NCBI GenBank assembly: GCA_963833885.1
Contig: CAWHZU010000007.1
Span: forward strand, 372,001-436,000
Direction of reading: 5' to 3'
DNA: 64,000 nt
Origin: JASHPR01 sp963833885
GTDB lineage: Bacteria > Actinomycetota > Actinomycetes > Streptosporangiales > Streptosporangiaceae
Shown: positions 1 to 7,649 of the stretch, in pieces
Layout of the letters: each line of letters starts with the position of its first letter
Position numbering within the stretch: the stretch's first letter is position 1
The notes under the pieces: generated by a model
The model's database searches: none
Seen by the model: only the letters and a program-made list of their open reading frames with translations
Told to the model about the DNA's origin: nothing
Position numbers and translations under genes: made by a program

Positions 1-212
1 GTCGACGTGCCCGCCGCCGCATAGGACAGGGCAGCCATGGGGTCCAGGACGCTCTGGTACACGTCGTCCATGCCGGAGCCGTCCGGGACGAGCAGCCGCT
101 GGAAGCTCCAGATGGACGCGTAACCGGCCTGCTCGGCCCGGGCGGCGAAGCCGGCCAGGTTTTCCGGGGTCGCCCAGGCGCCAGAGACGGGGGCGCCGAA
201 ACCAATTTTCAT
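1..212 (-). CDS. LLM-class flavin-dependent oxidoreductase, N-terminal fragment (runs off window)
   Basis: The reverse strand reads from an ATG at 212 a protein starting MKIGFGAPVSGAWATPENLA and remaining open to the window edge (70 residues visible). The short first beta strand MKIGFG, an AARAEQAGYASIW helix, and the later LDPMAALSYAAAGT stretch are the typical start of luciferase-like monooxygenases (TIM-barrel, FMN- or F420-dependent), many of which in actinomycetes use F420. The catalytic barrel and cofactor-deciding residues lie outside the window, so cofactor and substrate cannot be stated. The start is supported only by family fit; no strong ribosome binding site was seen. Confidence 0.75.
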   Translation of the reverse strand, partial: MKIGFGAPVSGAWATPENLAGFAARAEQAGYASIWSFQRLLVPDGSGMDDVYQSVLDPMAALSYAAAGTS

Positions 213-284
213 GAGTCGAAGGCTACCGGTGCCGCCGCCGGGAGGCCCTGGAGCATCTGGGGCGAATCCGGATAGCCGAGGCGG

Positions 285-1439
285 CTACGTGGCCTCGTCG
301 GCTGAGACCCAGATCCTGACCGCGCGGATCGCGGGATGCACCAGGACGTCGTCTGCTCCCTCCTGCCGTCCCCAGACGTCCGGTGGCCATTGGCGCACGG
401 CCCTGTTGTCGCCCGTCGTCTTGCTCACCCACGTCACGCCCTCAAGGTTGAGGGTCATGTAAGACAAGCGGTTCTCTGCGTTGTCCGGTTCCACCGTGAC
501 GTTGCCGAGATCGATGTCTGCGGTCACCGTCCACAGCCCCTCGGGGACCGGGCCGGTCCGGTCGCCGAGGATCGTGGCGGTCCCGCCCATCTGGTCCAGG
601 GCGGTGCCCGCGATCGCCCTGGCTTCCTGCTCGCTGCCAGCGTCGATGGCGAACATCACCCCGGCCGACCAGGATGGCCGGGCCGTCGGCGGCTCGAGGG
701 TCGCCGGGTCCAGGCGGGCCGGCGGTCGCGGCGGCAGCACGTCCTTCCTCGCGGGCATCAGCCCCTTCCAGGTCCAGTCGTCCCCGGCGAGAATGTGGTA
801 CAGGAACTCGCGGGAGACGTCGACCGTGCCCGCCACCCGGCTGACCGCCCGCTCAGCCCGGATCCGCGATCTGCTGCGGCGAATCGTGTCACCGAGCACG
901 GCCCGGGCCGCACCTGCGCGCGCCAGTGCCGCGCGGTACCGCAGGTACCCCGCGGCGACCCTGGGCCAGCCGATGTCGAGCCGCTCGATCGTGTCCGCGG
1001 CCTGCTCGGTACGGGTGGCGAACGCCCCGACGGCGGCGCCAAGGTCATCGAAGCCGGCCAGTGCGTATCTGCTGTCCTCGCCGTCCGCTTCCGAGGTGGC
1101 CAGCCAGATCCCGTCCTCCGCGCCGTCGAGCACGTCAGCGGAAAAGAGGATCTGGCCGGTGGCGCCGTCCCCGACGTGCGCCGAGGCTACGCGTTCGCCC
1201 CAGTCGGTGACGGTGAGCAGGAACGCGAACTCGCTGTCCAGGAACTCGCGCGCATCCTGCTGTGACGGCATCTCGTACGCGTGGTCGCCGTCGTCCCACG
1301 GGCGGACGGTCCACGCGTAGTACCGGCCGTCGTATCTGACGAGGTGGAACGTGAACTCCTCGCCCCACGAGCGGGACTCCAGCGCGTGCTCGGCGGGGTC
1401 GATGTCGGGCAGGTGCGGCACCGGAGACGGATGCGTCAT
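285..1439 (-). CDS. Hypothetical protein with HTH-like segment
   Basis: This 384-residue protein is not one I recognise. It is soluble, rich in Asp/Glu and Trp, with no signal peptide or membrane segment. Around residues 195-220 the stretch AVSRVAGTVDVSREFLYHIL looks like a helix-turn-helix, so a DNA-binding role is possible. The N-terminal part (residues 26-120) has a repeated strand pattern, and the C-terminal part (about 260-380) resembles a small alpha/beta domain. The ATG at 1439 follows GAGGAG at good spacing, which fixes the start. A long inverted repeat (1452-1516) lies immediately upstream, between this gene and the divergent MDMPI gene, which would fit autoregulation. Function is inference only. 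Confidence 0.75.
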   Translation of the reverse strand: MTHPSPVPHLPDIDPAEHALESRSWGEEFTFHLVRYDGRYYAWTVRPWDDGDHAYEMPSQQDAREFLDSEFAFLLTVTDWGERVASAHVGDGATGQILFSADVLDGAEDGIWLATSEADGEDSRYALAGFDDLGAAVGAFATRTEQAADTIERLDIGWPRVAAGYLRYRAALARAGAARAVLGDTIRRSRSRIRAERAVSRVAGTVDVSREFLYHILAGDDWTWKGLMPARKDVLPPRPPARLDPATLEPPTARPSWSAGVMFAIDAGSEQEARAIAGTALDQMGGTATILGDRTGPVPEGLWTVTADIDLGNVTVEPDNAENRLSYMTLNLEGVTWVSKTTGDNRAVRQWPPDVWGRQEGADDVLVHPAIRAVRIWVSADEAT

Positions 1440-1451
1440 CTGATCTCCTCA

Positions 1452-1516
1452 CTAGTGTCAATACTAATTCACATTACATCCAGATACGAAGAAGTGTGAA
1501 TTTTAGTTGACACTAG
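1452..1516. promoter_or_regulatory. Long inverted repeat in divergent promoter region (candidate operator)
   Basis: Two 22-base arms (1452-1473 and 1495-1516) face each other across 21 bases. The left arm starts CTAGTGTCAA and ends AATTCACA; the right arm is its complement except for about three central positions. The region is markedly AT-rich compared with its surroundings and lies 13 bases before the start of the leftward gene, so it covers the leftward leader or promoter and faces the rightward MDMPI gene. It could be an operator for a dimeric regulator binding each arm, or a hairpin in the leftward 5' leader. Confidence 0.6.
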
Positions 1517-1601
1517 CGTTTCTCCGGCCAGGCCCGGCCGCGGTCTGCATCAGGGCGCCTGGCAGGCTATGGAGCCAGCCGATCCTTGGAATGGAGCAGT
1601 G

Positions 1602-2393
1602 ATGGAGCGAGACCCCCGTGTCTGGATCGCCACGTTGCGCAACTCACACGAGCGGCTTGCCGCGCTGGTCGAGCCGCTGAGCCCGGAGCAGGTGCGCGCG
1701 CAGTCCTATGACCGCGACTGGAGCGTGGCCCAGGTGCTGTCGCACCTCGGCAGCGGCGCCGAGATCTCGCTGATGTCGCTGCCCGCCGCGCTGGGCCAGG
1801 CCGAGCCGCTCGACCGGGCAACGGCGTTCCAGCCGGTCTGGGACGTGTGGAACGCGAAGAGCCCGGACGAGCAGGCGGCCGACTCCTTGGCCTGGGATGA
1901 GAAGCAGGTCCGGGCGCTCGAGCAGCTCAGCGACGACGAGCTGGCCGGGATCAGCATGCCGTTCATCGGCGGGATGATCCTGGACGCCGCCGCGATGGTC
2001 GGGCTCCGGCTCGGCGAGCACGCCCTGCACACCTGGGACGTGGCCGTGACCTTCGACCCAGCCGCGACTGTCGCGCCGGACGCGGTGGACCTGCTGATCG
2101 ACAACGTGCCGGGATTCCTCGCGCCGCGGCTTGGCCGGGTACCGGACGTGGCGTACCGGGTCCGGATCCGGACCAGCGGACCGGACCGGGATTACCTCCT
2201 GACCGCCGCGGATCCGGTCACGATGACGGACTGGCCGGGCGACGGCGGCGGGGCCGACACCGAGATCAGCATGCCGTCCGAGGCGCTGCTGCGGCTCGCC
2301 TACGGCAGGCTCGATCCTGCGCACACGCCGGCCGGCGTGGTGGCGGACGCCGGCTACCTGGACCGGCTGCGGGCGATGTTCCCGGGTTTTTAG
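1602..2393 (+). CDS. Maleylpyruvate isomerase family, mycothiol-dependent (DinB-like) protein
   Basis: The predicted 263-residue protein has the MDMPI N-terminal helical-bundle pattern: LRNSHERLAALVEPLSPEQV, then the D.DWSVAQVLSHLGSGAEI segment, and later LGEHALHTWDVAV, whose His residues in this fold bind a divalent metal. Members of the family (TIGR03083-like) are thiol-dependent isomerases or transferases using mycothiol in actinomycetes; the real substrate is usually unknown. I chose ATG 1602 because GGAG lies just upstream; an in-frame ATG at 1569 would add 11 residues without a better ribosome site. Its stop overlaps the stop of the converging oxidase gene. Confidence 0.8.
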   Translation: MERDPRVWIATLRNSHERLAALVEPLSPEQVRAQSYDRDWSVAQVLSHLGSGAEISLMSLPAALGQAEPLDRATAFQPVWDVWNAKSPDEQAADSLAWDEKQVRALEQLSDDELAGISMPFIGGMILDAAAMVGLRLGEHALHTWDVAVTFDPAATVAPDAVDLLIDNVPGFLAPRLGRVPDVAYRVRIRTSGPDRDYLLTAADPVTMTDWPGDGGGADTEISMPSEALLRLAYGRLDPAHTPAGVVADAGYLDRLRAMFPGF

Positions 2394-3355
2394 CCGAGGA
2401 CCGTCGCAGTCACCTCGAGCGCGCAGCCCCAGGACAGCGTCACGCCCGCGCCGCCGTGCCCGTAGTTATGCACCAGCACCACTCCGCCGTCCAGGACCTC
2501 GGCCTCCAGCCGGACGCTCGGCCGCACCGGCCGCAGGCCCACCCGGTGCGCCGTGACCGTGGCGCCGGCCAGGCGGGGCTGCACGGCGGCACAGGCCCGC
2601 AGGATGCGCTCGGCGGTGGCGGGATCGGGATCGAGGCTCCAGTTGCCCTCCTCCTCAGTGCCGCCCAGCACCACGATGTCGCCGTGCGGGAAGTAGTAGA
2701 TCTCGCTCGGAGCGTCGCCGGCGCCCAGGAAGAACTCGCTGAGCCCCGGGTTCTCGGCCACCACGACCTGGCCGCGCACCGGGGTCAGGCCGGGGTCCGG
2801 CACCAGGTGCCGGGCACCGATCCCGGAGCAGTTGACGATCACCCGGGCGCCGGTCGTTTCGGCCGCCTCGGCCAGCGAGCCGAACTGCGCCTCGCGAAGC
2901 CGGCCGCCGGCCCGGTCCAGCCTGGCCATCAGGTACCCGAGGTAGACGGACATCGAGACGATGGGCGAGGTCAGCCGCCAGCCGACGGTGTACCCGGCCG
3001 GCAGCTCGGCGGGGTCACACGAGCTGAGCGATCCCATGGCGGTGGCCAGGTCGAACGGTGCGGCCTGCCGGTCGGTCGACGCGGCGATGCCGCTGGCCAG
3101 GTGCACGCCGCTGGCTGGGTCGGCGGCGAGCTCGGCCAGCCGGGCCAGGGTCACGTCACCCCACCCGGTCACGCGCTCGTCGATGCCGACCAGGTGCGGG
3201 CCCCAGATCGCCCCGGCCGCGGCCGAGGTGATCATCGGCGCCCGCCGCGCGGCCGCGACGGTCACGCCGCAGCCCGCCTCGGCAAGGCAGATCGCCGTCG
3301 TCAGGCCGGACACCCCAGCCCCGATCACCAGGATTTCCGGTAGCTGGCTTGTCAT
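2390..3355 (-). CDS. FAD-dependent D-amino-acid-oxidase-like oxidoreductase (DAO family)
   Basis: The 321-residue protein opens with a Rossmann FAD-binding motif, ILVIGAGVSGLTTAICLAEA, and contains the DAO-family stretches VNCSGIGARHLVPD and, near the C-terminus, VLVHNYGHGGAGVTLSWGCA, which is characteristic of D-amino acid oxidases. Members oxidise D-amino acids or related amines to imino acids with release of hydrogen peroxide. The ORF is open to 3433, but the ATG at 3355 puts the FAD fold at the N-terminus as in homologues and leaves the upstream DNA free for regulatory sites. It is divergent from the ClpX-zinc-finger regulator at 3457, which may control it. Confidence 0.85.
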   Translation of the reverse strand: MTSQLPEILVIGAGVSGLTTAICLAEAGCGVTVAAARRAPMITSAAAGAIWGPHLVGIDERVTGWGDVTLARLAELAADPASGVHLASGIAASTDRQAAPFDLATAMGSLSSCDPAELPAGYTVGWRLTSPIVSMSVYLGYLMARLDRAGGRLREAQFGSLAEAAETTGARVIVNCSGIGARHLVPDPGLTPVRGQVVVAENPGLSEFFLGAGDAPSEIYYFPHGDIVVLGGTEEEGNWSLDPDPATAERILRACAAVQPRLAGATVTAHRVGLRPVRPSVRLEAEVLDGGVVLVHNYGHGGAGVTLSWGCALEVTATVLG

Positions 3356-3380
3356 GCTGCCGACGGTAGCCCAGATCAGG

Positions 3381-3443
3381 TTGTCAGTCTGTAGCTGACA
3401 CTGTAAGCTCCCGGCTGACAAGCCGTCAGGCATAGACTGACAA
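3381..3443. promoter_or_regulatory. Array of CTGACA half-sites between divergent genes
   Basis: CTGACA occurs on the + strand at 3395, 3415 and 3437, about two helical turns apart, and TTGTCAG occurs inverted at 3381. The outermost sites form a perfect inverted repeat: TTGTCAGTCT (3381-3390) and AGACTGACAA (3434-3443). The array fills the intergenic region between the oxidase start (3355) and the regulator start (3457). It therefore probably contains the operator, most simply for the regulator encoded at 3457. No confident -35/-10 pair was assigned. Confidence 0.6.
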
Positions 3444-3456
3444 GGAGCGACCGATC

Positions 3457-3843
3457 ATGACCGACACCGCCGCCGAAAAGGTGTTCATCGCCCTGTGCTC
3501 GTTCTGCGGGAAGCCGAACACCCAGGTCGCGAAGCTCGTGGCCGGGCCGGGCGTCTACATCTGCGACGAGTGCGTGGCACTCTGCCAGCTGATCATCACC
3601 GAGCCGCAGTCCGGCTCGAAGCCAGGCTCGGTGCCGCAGCTGCGCGCGTGGGAGCTGACCGACAACGTGAATGCCGTCCTCGAGAGCCTCCCGCGGGTCG
3701 CGCGGGCCGCAGACCAGGTCGAGGAGGACCTGGCCGGATGGGTCGGCCGGGCCCGCGAGCTGGGCGCCACCTGGGCGCGCATCGGCGAAGCCCTCGGCAT
3801 GACCCGCCAGTCGGCGTGGGCACGGTTCTCCGGCGAGGAATAG
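3457..3843 (+). CDS. Small regulator: ClpX-type zinc finger plus C-terminal HTH
   Basis: The 128-residue protein has a complete ClpX-type C4 zinc finger (residues 14-43: CSFC ... CDEC, Cys14, 17, 36, 39) but no AAA+ domain. In ClpX this finger mediates dimerisation and adaptor or substrate binding. The C-terminus (about 103-125), ATWARIGEALGMTRQSAWAR, is a good helix-turn-helix. The natural reading is a dimeric zinc-dependent transcription regulator. AAGGAG lies about 9 bases before the ATG. It is divergent from the amino-acid oxidase across an array of repeated half-sites, the usual setting for a local regulator. Ligand and targets are unknown. Confidence 0.8.
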   Translation: MTDTAAEKVFIALCSFCGKPNTQVAKLVAGPGVYICDECVALCQLIITEPQSGSKPGSVPQLRAWELTDNVNAVLESLPRVARAADQVEEDLAGWVGRARELGATWARIGEALGMTRQSAWARFSGEE

Positions 3844-3850
3844 GCCCGGT

Positions 3851-4465
3851 TCAGCCGCTGTCGCCGGGGCCGTCCGGCTGGTCTTCGCCGGCGCCGCTTC
3901 GCCTGATGTCCGCGATCGCGGCCTCCGAGTGGGGCCGGTGGCCCAGCAGCACCGCGATCGACGCGGCGAGACCGGCGTCCCGGTCGCCGATGAGCTCCCA
4001 CGCCCGGGAGATCCCGACGATCAGCGACGTGATCAGGGCGTAGCCGATGACCTGCACGGCTTCGGAGCGCGGATAGGCGATCGCGATGATGCCGCTGACC
4101 AGCTCGGTGCCGAAGATCGCCAGCAGCAGGGCGATCAGCTCCAGCTGGAACAGCTGCTGGCGGGCTGGGGAGCCGCTGGCCCGGATCGAGCGGACCGCCG
4201 CGGCGCTGAACGCGATCCCGATGACGCCGAGCACGACCGACGGAATGCCGGCGTTGGTGTTCGGCACCAGGCCGAACAGCGAGACCGCCAGCGCGTTGTT
4301 GAACGTCAGCAGCGCGGCGGAGGTGCGGACCTGCAGGATGACCGCGGGCCCGAGCTCCGTGCCGCGGCGGGGCGTAACCGACAGCGCCACGAACAGCAGG
4401 CCGGTCAGCGTCGCCGCCGAGCCGGCGATCGCCACGAAGAGCTCCCGGTAACCCCCAACCACCAT
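3851..4465 (-). CDS. Hypothetical integral membrane protein
   Basis: The 204-residue protein has about five hydrophobic segments (roughly residues 8-27, 48-66, 74-92, 107-127 and 137-155) followed by a hydrophilic, charged tail of about 40 residues. The start MVVGGYRELFVAIAGSAATL reads as a first membrane helix without a cleavable signal. I recognise no catalytic motif; similar small membrane proteins are common in actinomycetes and unassigned. It converges on the zinc-finger regulator with 7 bases between stops. The ATG at 4465 has no strong ribosome binding site, so the start is moderately certain. Confidence 0.65.
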   Translation of the reverse strand: MVVGGYRELFVAIAGSAATLTGLLFVALSVTPRRGTELGPAVILQVRTSAALLTFNNALAVSLFGLVPNTNAGIPSVVLGVIGIAFSAAAVRSIRASGSPARQQLFQLELIALLLAIFGTELVSGIIAIAYPRSEAVQVIGYALITSLIVGISRAWELIGDRDAGLAASIAVLLGHRPHSEAAIADIRRSGAGEDQPDGPGDSG

Positions 4466-4530
4466 CGCGCCACCATATCCGCGAACCCGGTGCCGGGCCC
4501 GGGTTGCGCCCCGTGCCGCCAGCGACGCGG

Positions 4531-5748
4531 CTATTCGACCAGGCCGACCTCGGCGCCTGCGAGCTCGGCGTAGATGAGGAACTTGAACGGGTCGAGCTGC
4601 TGGTTGGCCTCCATGAGGCGGTACAGCACGGTGCGGCGCAGCCCGGCCAGGGTGATGCTGGCGGGGTGACGCAGCAGGCCCGGCTGGATGATCTGCAGGC
4701 GAGGGCGTGATCGCCTTGGCCGATGAGCGTGGCAGCCGCGGTGGCGAACTGCTCCTCCCTGCCGCCGGCGAGCAGGTCGAGTGCGGAGGCGTGCTCGGCC
4801 GCGGTCGCTGGCTCCAGTCCCGCCACGTCTGGCTGCCAGTAACCGGTGCGCTGGTGGTGGAGCCGCTCGGTGAAGTGGTCGCGGATCACCAGGTAAGGCA
4901 CGACCGCAGCGGGGTGATCACGGAGCACTGACGGGAGGCTGGCTTCCTGCAGGATGTCGGGGAGGGTGCGGCCGTGGCGGATGCCGTCCAGCACCTCGCC
5001 GTGCAGCTGGGTCAGCGCGGCCTGGAGGCCGGAGATCGCGTCGGCGGTGAACTGCTCGGTCAGCGTGGTGTGGCCGTGGATGAGCAGGCGGGGCCGCTTG
5101 GGCGATCACCCGGGTGCCTGGCCCGCGCATCGCGCCCGCGCCGCCGATGTGGTCCCAGTGCGCGTGCGTCAGGATCAGGTGGCTGATCGCGCCGTCAGCA
5201 GGCGGGTCAAGGTCGCCGAGCACGGCCTTGACCCGGTCCTGGGTGGTTCCGGCATCGATCGCGACCACGCCGTCGCTGGTCGTGATGAACGCGAGGTCGC
5301 CGAAGTCGTAGCCCTGGGCGACCTGGATACCGGGTTCCGGGCGCAGGATCCTCGGCGAGGTGAAGCGGAACCCGTCGGCGGCGGTAGCCCAGAAGCCGCC
5401 GAACATCAGCCGCGTGTCCGCCGGGGCCGCGCCGAGCCCCGACTTGCGTCCGGCCCCGGCGGCCTGCGGCGGGCCAAGATCGGTGGCCGCGGCCTGGTCC
5501 AGCTTGGCCAGCGCAGCGTCCGCATCTTCGCCCAGCCTGGCATGGAAGAACCCGGCAAGGGCGAGCGGCAGCGCCTTGCCTGGCTGGGCGTCGGCCAGCT
5601 CGGAGAAGTAGCGGTACCCCTCGCCGTCCGCGCGGGCAGCAGCGAGCCTGGCGGCGAGGATGACCGTGGTGTTCCGGTCGGCGCCAGGCCAGCGGGCGGC
5701 TGTCTCGAGTGATTCGATGTCGCGGTGGCGGGTGATGGGTCCGGTCAT
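4531..5748 (-). pseudogene. Metallo-beta-lactamase-fold hydrolase (alkylsulfatase-like), frameshifted and internally deleted
   Basis: Reading leftward from ATG 5748 (GAAGG upstream), the protein contains GYDFGDLAFITTSDGVVAID and the metal motif LTHAHWDHIGG of the metallo-beta-lactamase fold. Near 5105 the frame changes and the sequence jumps to RPRLLIHGHTTLTEQF, a C-terminal element. In intact relatives roughly a hundred residues with further metal ligands lie between these, so a piece has been lost. A second one-base shift near 4700 is needed to continue into LQIIQPGLLRHPASITLAGL and a stop at 4531. Family: MBL hydrolases related to linear alkylsulfatases. With metal ligands missing, activity is unlikely. 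Confidence 0.75.
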
Positions 5749-5806
5749 GGCAGTGATCCCTTCGGTGTCCGTCAGGCATGGCGGGCAGCGGTTTACTGAC
5801 GCAGGG

Positions 5807-7420
5807 TTACCGGGCCGCTGAGGCGGGGTGCGCTTCGGTCCCGGCAACGCGGCGGCCTTCGGCCGTTGCGGGTTCATCGGCCGCCGGGCTCGCTGGCCGG
5901 GCGGACTGGATTGACTGGGCCGGCTGGGCGGGCAGGAACAGGACGGCCAGCAGCGCGCCCGCCGCGGCGACGGCGCCGGCGACGAGGCAGCCCACGGTGA
6001 GGCCGCGCAGGAAGGCGTTGGCGGAGGCGTGCTGCAGTGCCTGGCCCAGGGCCGGGTGGCCGAGGGCCGCGATCTTGCCGGCGGCCACGTAGGCCGCGCC
6101 GACGGACTGATGGGCGATCGCCGCGACCGGGCCCGGCACGCTGGCCGGCACGGTGGCGGTGAGCCGTGATCCGTAGACCGATGCGTACACGCTGCCGATC
6201 ACTGCCACGCCGAGGGTGCCCCCGACCAGCCTGGTGGAGTCGTTCACGGCCGAGCCGACGCCGGCCTTGGCCAGCGAGATGGCACCCATGATGGACTCGG
6301 TGGCGGGCGCCGAGCTCAGGCCCAGGCCGAGCCCGCACAGCACCATCTGCGCCGCGATGATGCCGTAACTGAGCGTCGTGCTGGTGGTCGCCGCCACCCA
6401 GCCGTAGAACGCGGCCATCGCGACCAGCCCGATGGTGACGATGAGCTTGGTCCCGGCCCGCACGGCCAGCTGGGTCCCGGCTACCGATCCGGCGCCTACC
6501 GATAGCGCCACCGGGAGCAGGTGCACGCCGGTCGAGAGCGGGCCGTAGCCGCGGACGAACTGGAAGTACTGGGTGATCAGGAAGATGAAGCCGAACAGGC
6601 TGAAGAACGACACGGCGACCGCGCCGCTGGCTGCGCTGAATCGGAGGTTGCGGAAGAGCCGCACGTCGAGCATCGGGTGCGCGGCCCGCCGCTCGCGCAC
6701 GATGAACGCGGCCAGCAGGACCGCCGAGGCGGCAAAGCCGGCCAGGCTGCGCCCGGCTGCCCACCCGTAGGCGGGTGCCTCGATGATGGTGAAGACCAGC
6801 AGGACCATGACTGCCGACGACAGCACCAGGCCAGGGACGTCGGGAGCTGCCGCGTCCGGGTCCTTCGAGGTGGGAACGACCAGCGCCACGCCAATCGCGG
6901 CGGCCACAGCGACCGGCGCCATGGCGGTGAAGATGCTGGCCCAGCTGAAGTGCTCCAGCAGCCAGCCGCCCACGATCGGCCCCGTCGCGATCGCCACGCC
7001 CGCGCTCGCGCCCCACAAGCCGATGGCGCGAGCCCGTTCCCTCCGCTCGGTGAAGACGTTCGAGATCAGCGACAGCGTCGCCGGGAATGCCATCGCGGCG
7101 CCCAGCCCCATCACGGACCGGGCCGCGATGAGCTGCGCCGGGCTGGACGTGAAGCCGCCGGCGAGGCTGGCCGTCCCGAACACGATCAGCCCGGCCAGCA
7201 GCATGCCCTTTCGGCCGAACCGGTCGGACAGGCTGCCGAAGGTCAGCAGCAGCGCGGCGAAGACAAGGTTGAAGGAGTCGACGACCCACAGCAGCTGGGT
7301 GGTGGTGGCATGCAACTCGCGCACCAGGGCGGGGAGCGCCACGTTCACCAGGGTCGTGTCCAGGTTGACGAGGAACGCCGCGAGCAGCAGCGCGACCAGG
7401 ATCATGGATTTGGACCGCAT
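5807..7420 (-). CDS. MFS multidrug exporter, DHA2 (EmrB/QacA) family, 14 TMS
   Basis: The 537-residue protein has the family hallmarks: LAAFLVNLDTTLVNVALPAL in the first helix (motif D1 of 14-TMS exporters), FGSLSDRFGRKGMLLAGL (motif A), and a motif C-like GASAGVAIATGPIVGGWLLE. About 14 hydrophobic segments can be counted. It should act as a proton-coupled exporter of drugs or metabolites in the cytoplasmic membrane. GGAGG precedes the ATG at 7420 by 7 bases, fixing the start although the frame is open to 7612. Upstream lies copy A of the repeated regulatory element shared with the MMPL gene, so it probably belongs to the regulon of the LuxR protein encoded next to it. Confidence 0.92.
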   Translation of the reverse strand: MRSKSMILVALLLAAFLVNLDTTLVNVALPALVRELHATTTQLLWVVDSFNLVFAALLLTFGSLSDRFGRKGMLLAGLIVFGTASLAGGFTSSPAQLIAARSVMGLGAAMAFPATLSLISNVFTERRERARAIGLWGASAGVAIATGPIVGGWLLEHFSWASIFTAMAPVAVAAAIGVALVVPTSKDPDAAAPDVPGLVLSSAVMVLLVFTIIEAPAYGWAAGRSLAGFAASAVLLAAFIVRERRAAHPMLDVRLFRNLRFSAASGAVAVSFFSLFGFIFLITQYFQFVRGYGPLSTGVHLLPVALSVGAGSVAGTQLAVRAGTKLIVTIGLVAMAAFYGWVAATTSTTLSYGIIAAQMVLCGLGLGLSSAPATESIMGAISLAKAGVGSAVNDSTRLVGGTLGVAVIGSVYASVYGSRLTATVPASVPGPVAAIAHQSVGAAYVAAGKIAALGHPALGQALQHASANAFLRGLTVGCLVAGAVAAAGALLAVLFLPAQPAQSIQSARPASPAADEPATAEGRRVAGTEAHPASAAR

Positions 7421-7504
7421 TGTCTTGCCTCCAGAGCGGGTCGTTCCTGCCGCGGTCGCCGGGCGGCGTATGCGGGAGGCCTGACCGTGGTAAGGCTGGT
7501 CCTG

Positions 7505-7597
7505 GGATGCTACGAACCGGCGCAGCCGGGGGGCGTCACCCGAACGTGCGCATGCGGGTGGAATCTTCGGGGTGCCGCCCGCTGGCACCGCAGTGCC
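7505..7597 (-). promoter_or_regulatory. Conserved upstream element, copy A (MFS gene)
   Basis: Read leftward, the element has four parts: palindrome GGCACTGCGGTGCC (7597-7584), GATTCCACC, after 8 bases CACGTTCGGGTGACG, then 17 bases and TTCGTAGCAT (7516-7507). The same parts in the same order occur at 10539-10628 and 10932-11020. GGTGACG and TTCGTA with a fixed 17-base gap look like -35 and -10 boxes, and the upstream parts like activator sites. The inferred start lies about 85-90 bases before the MFS ATG. Confidence 0.7.
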
Positions 7598-7649
7598 GCC
7601 GGTCCGGCGCAAGCACGGCGGTGCCGGCCGGGATCGGCTGAAGGGGCGA

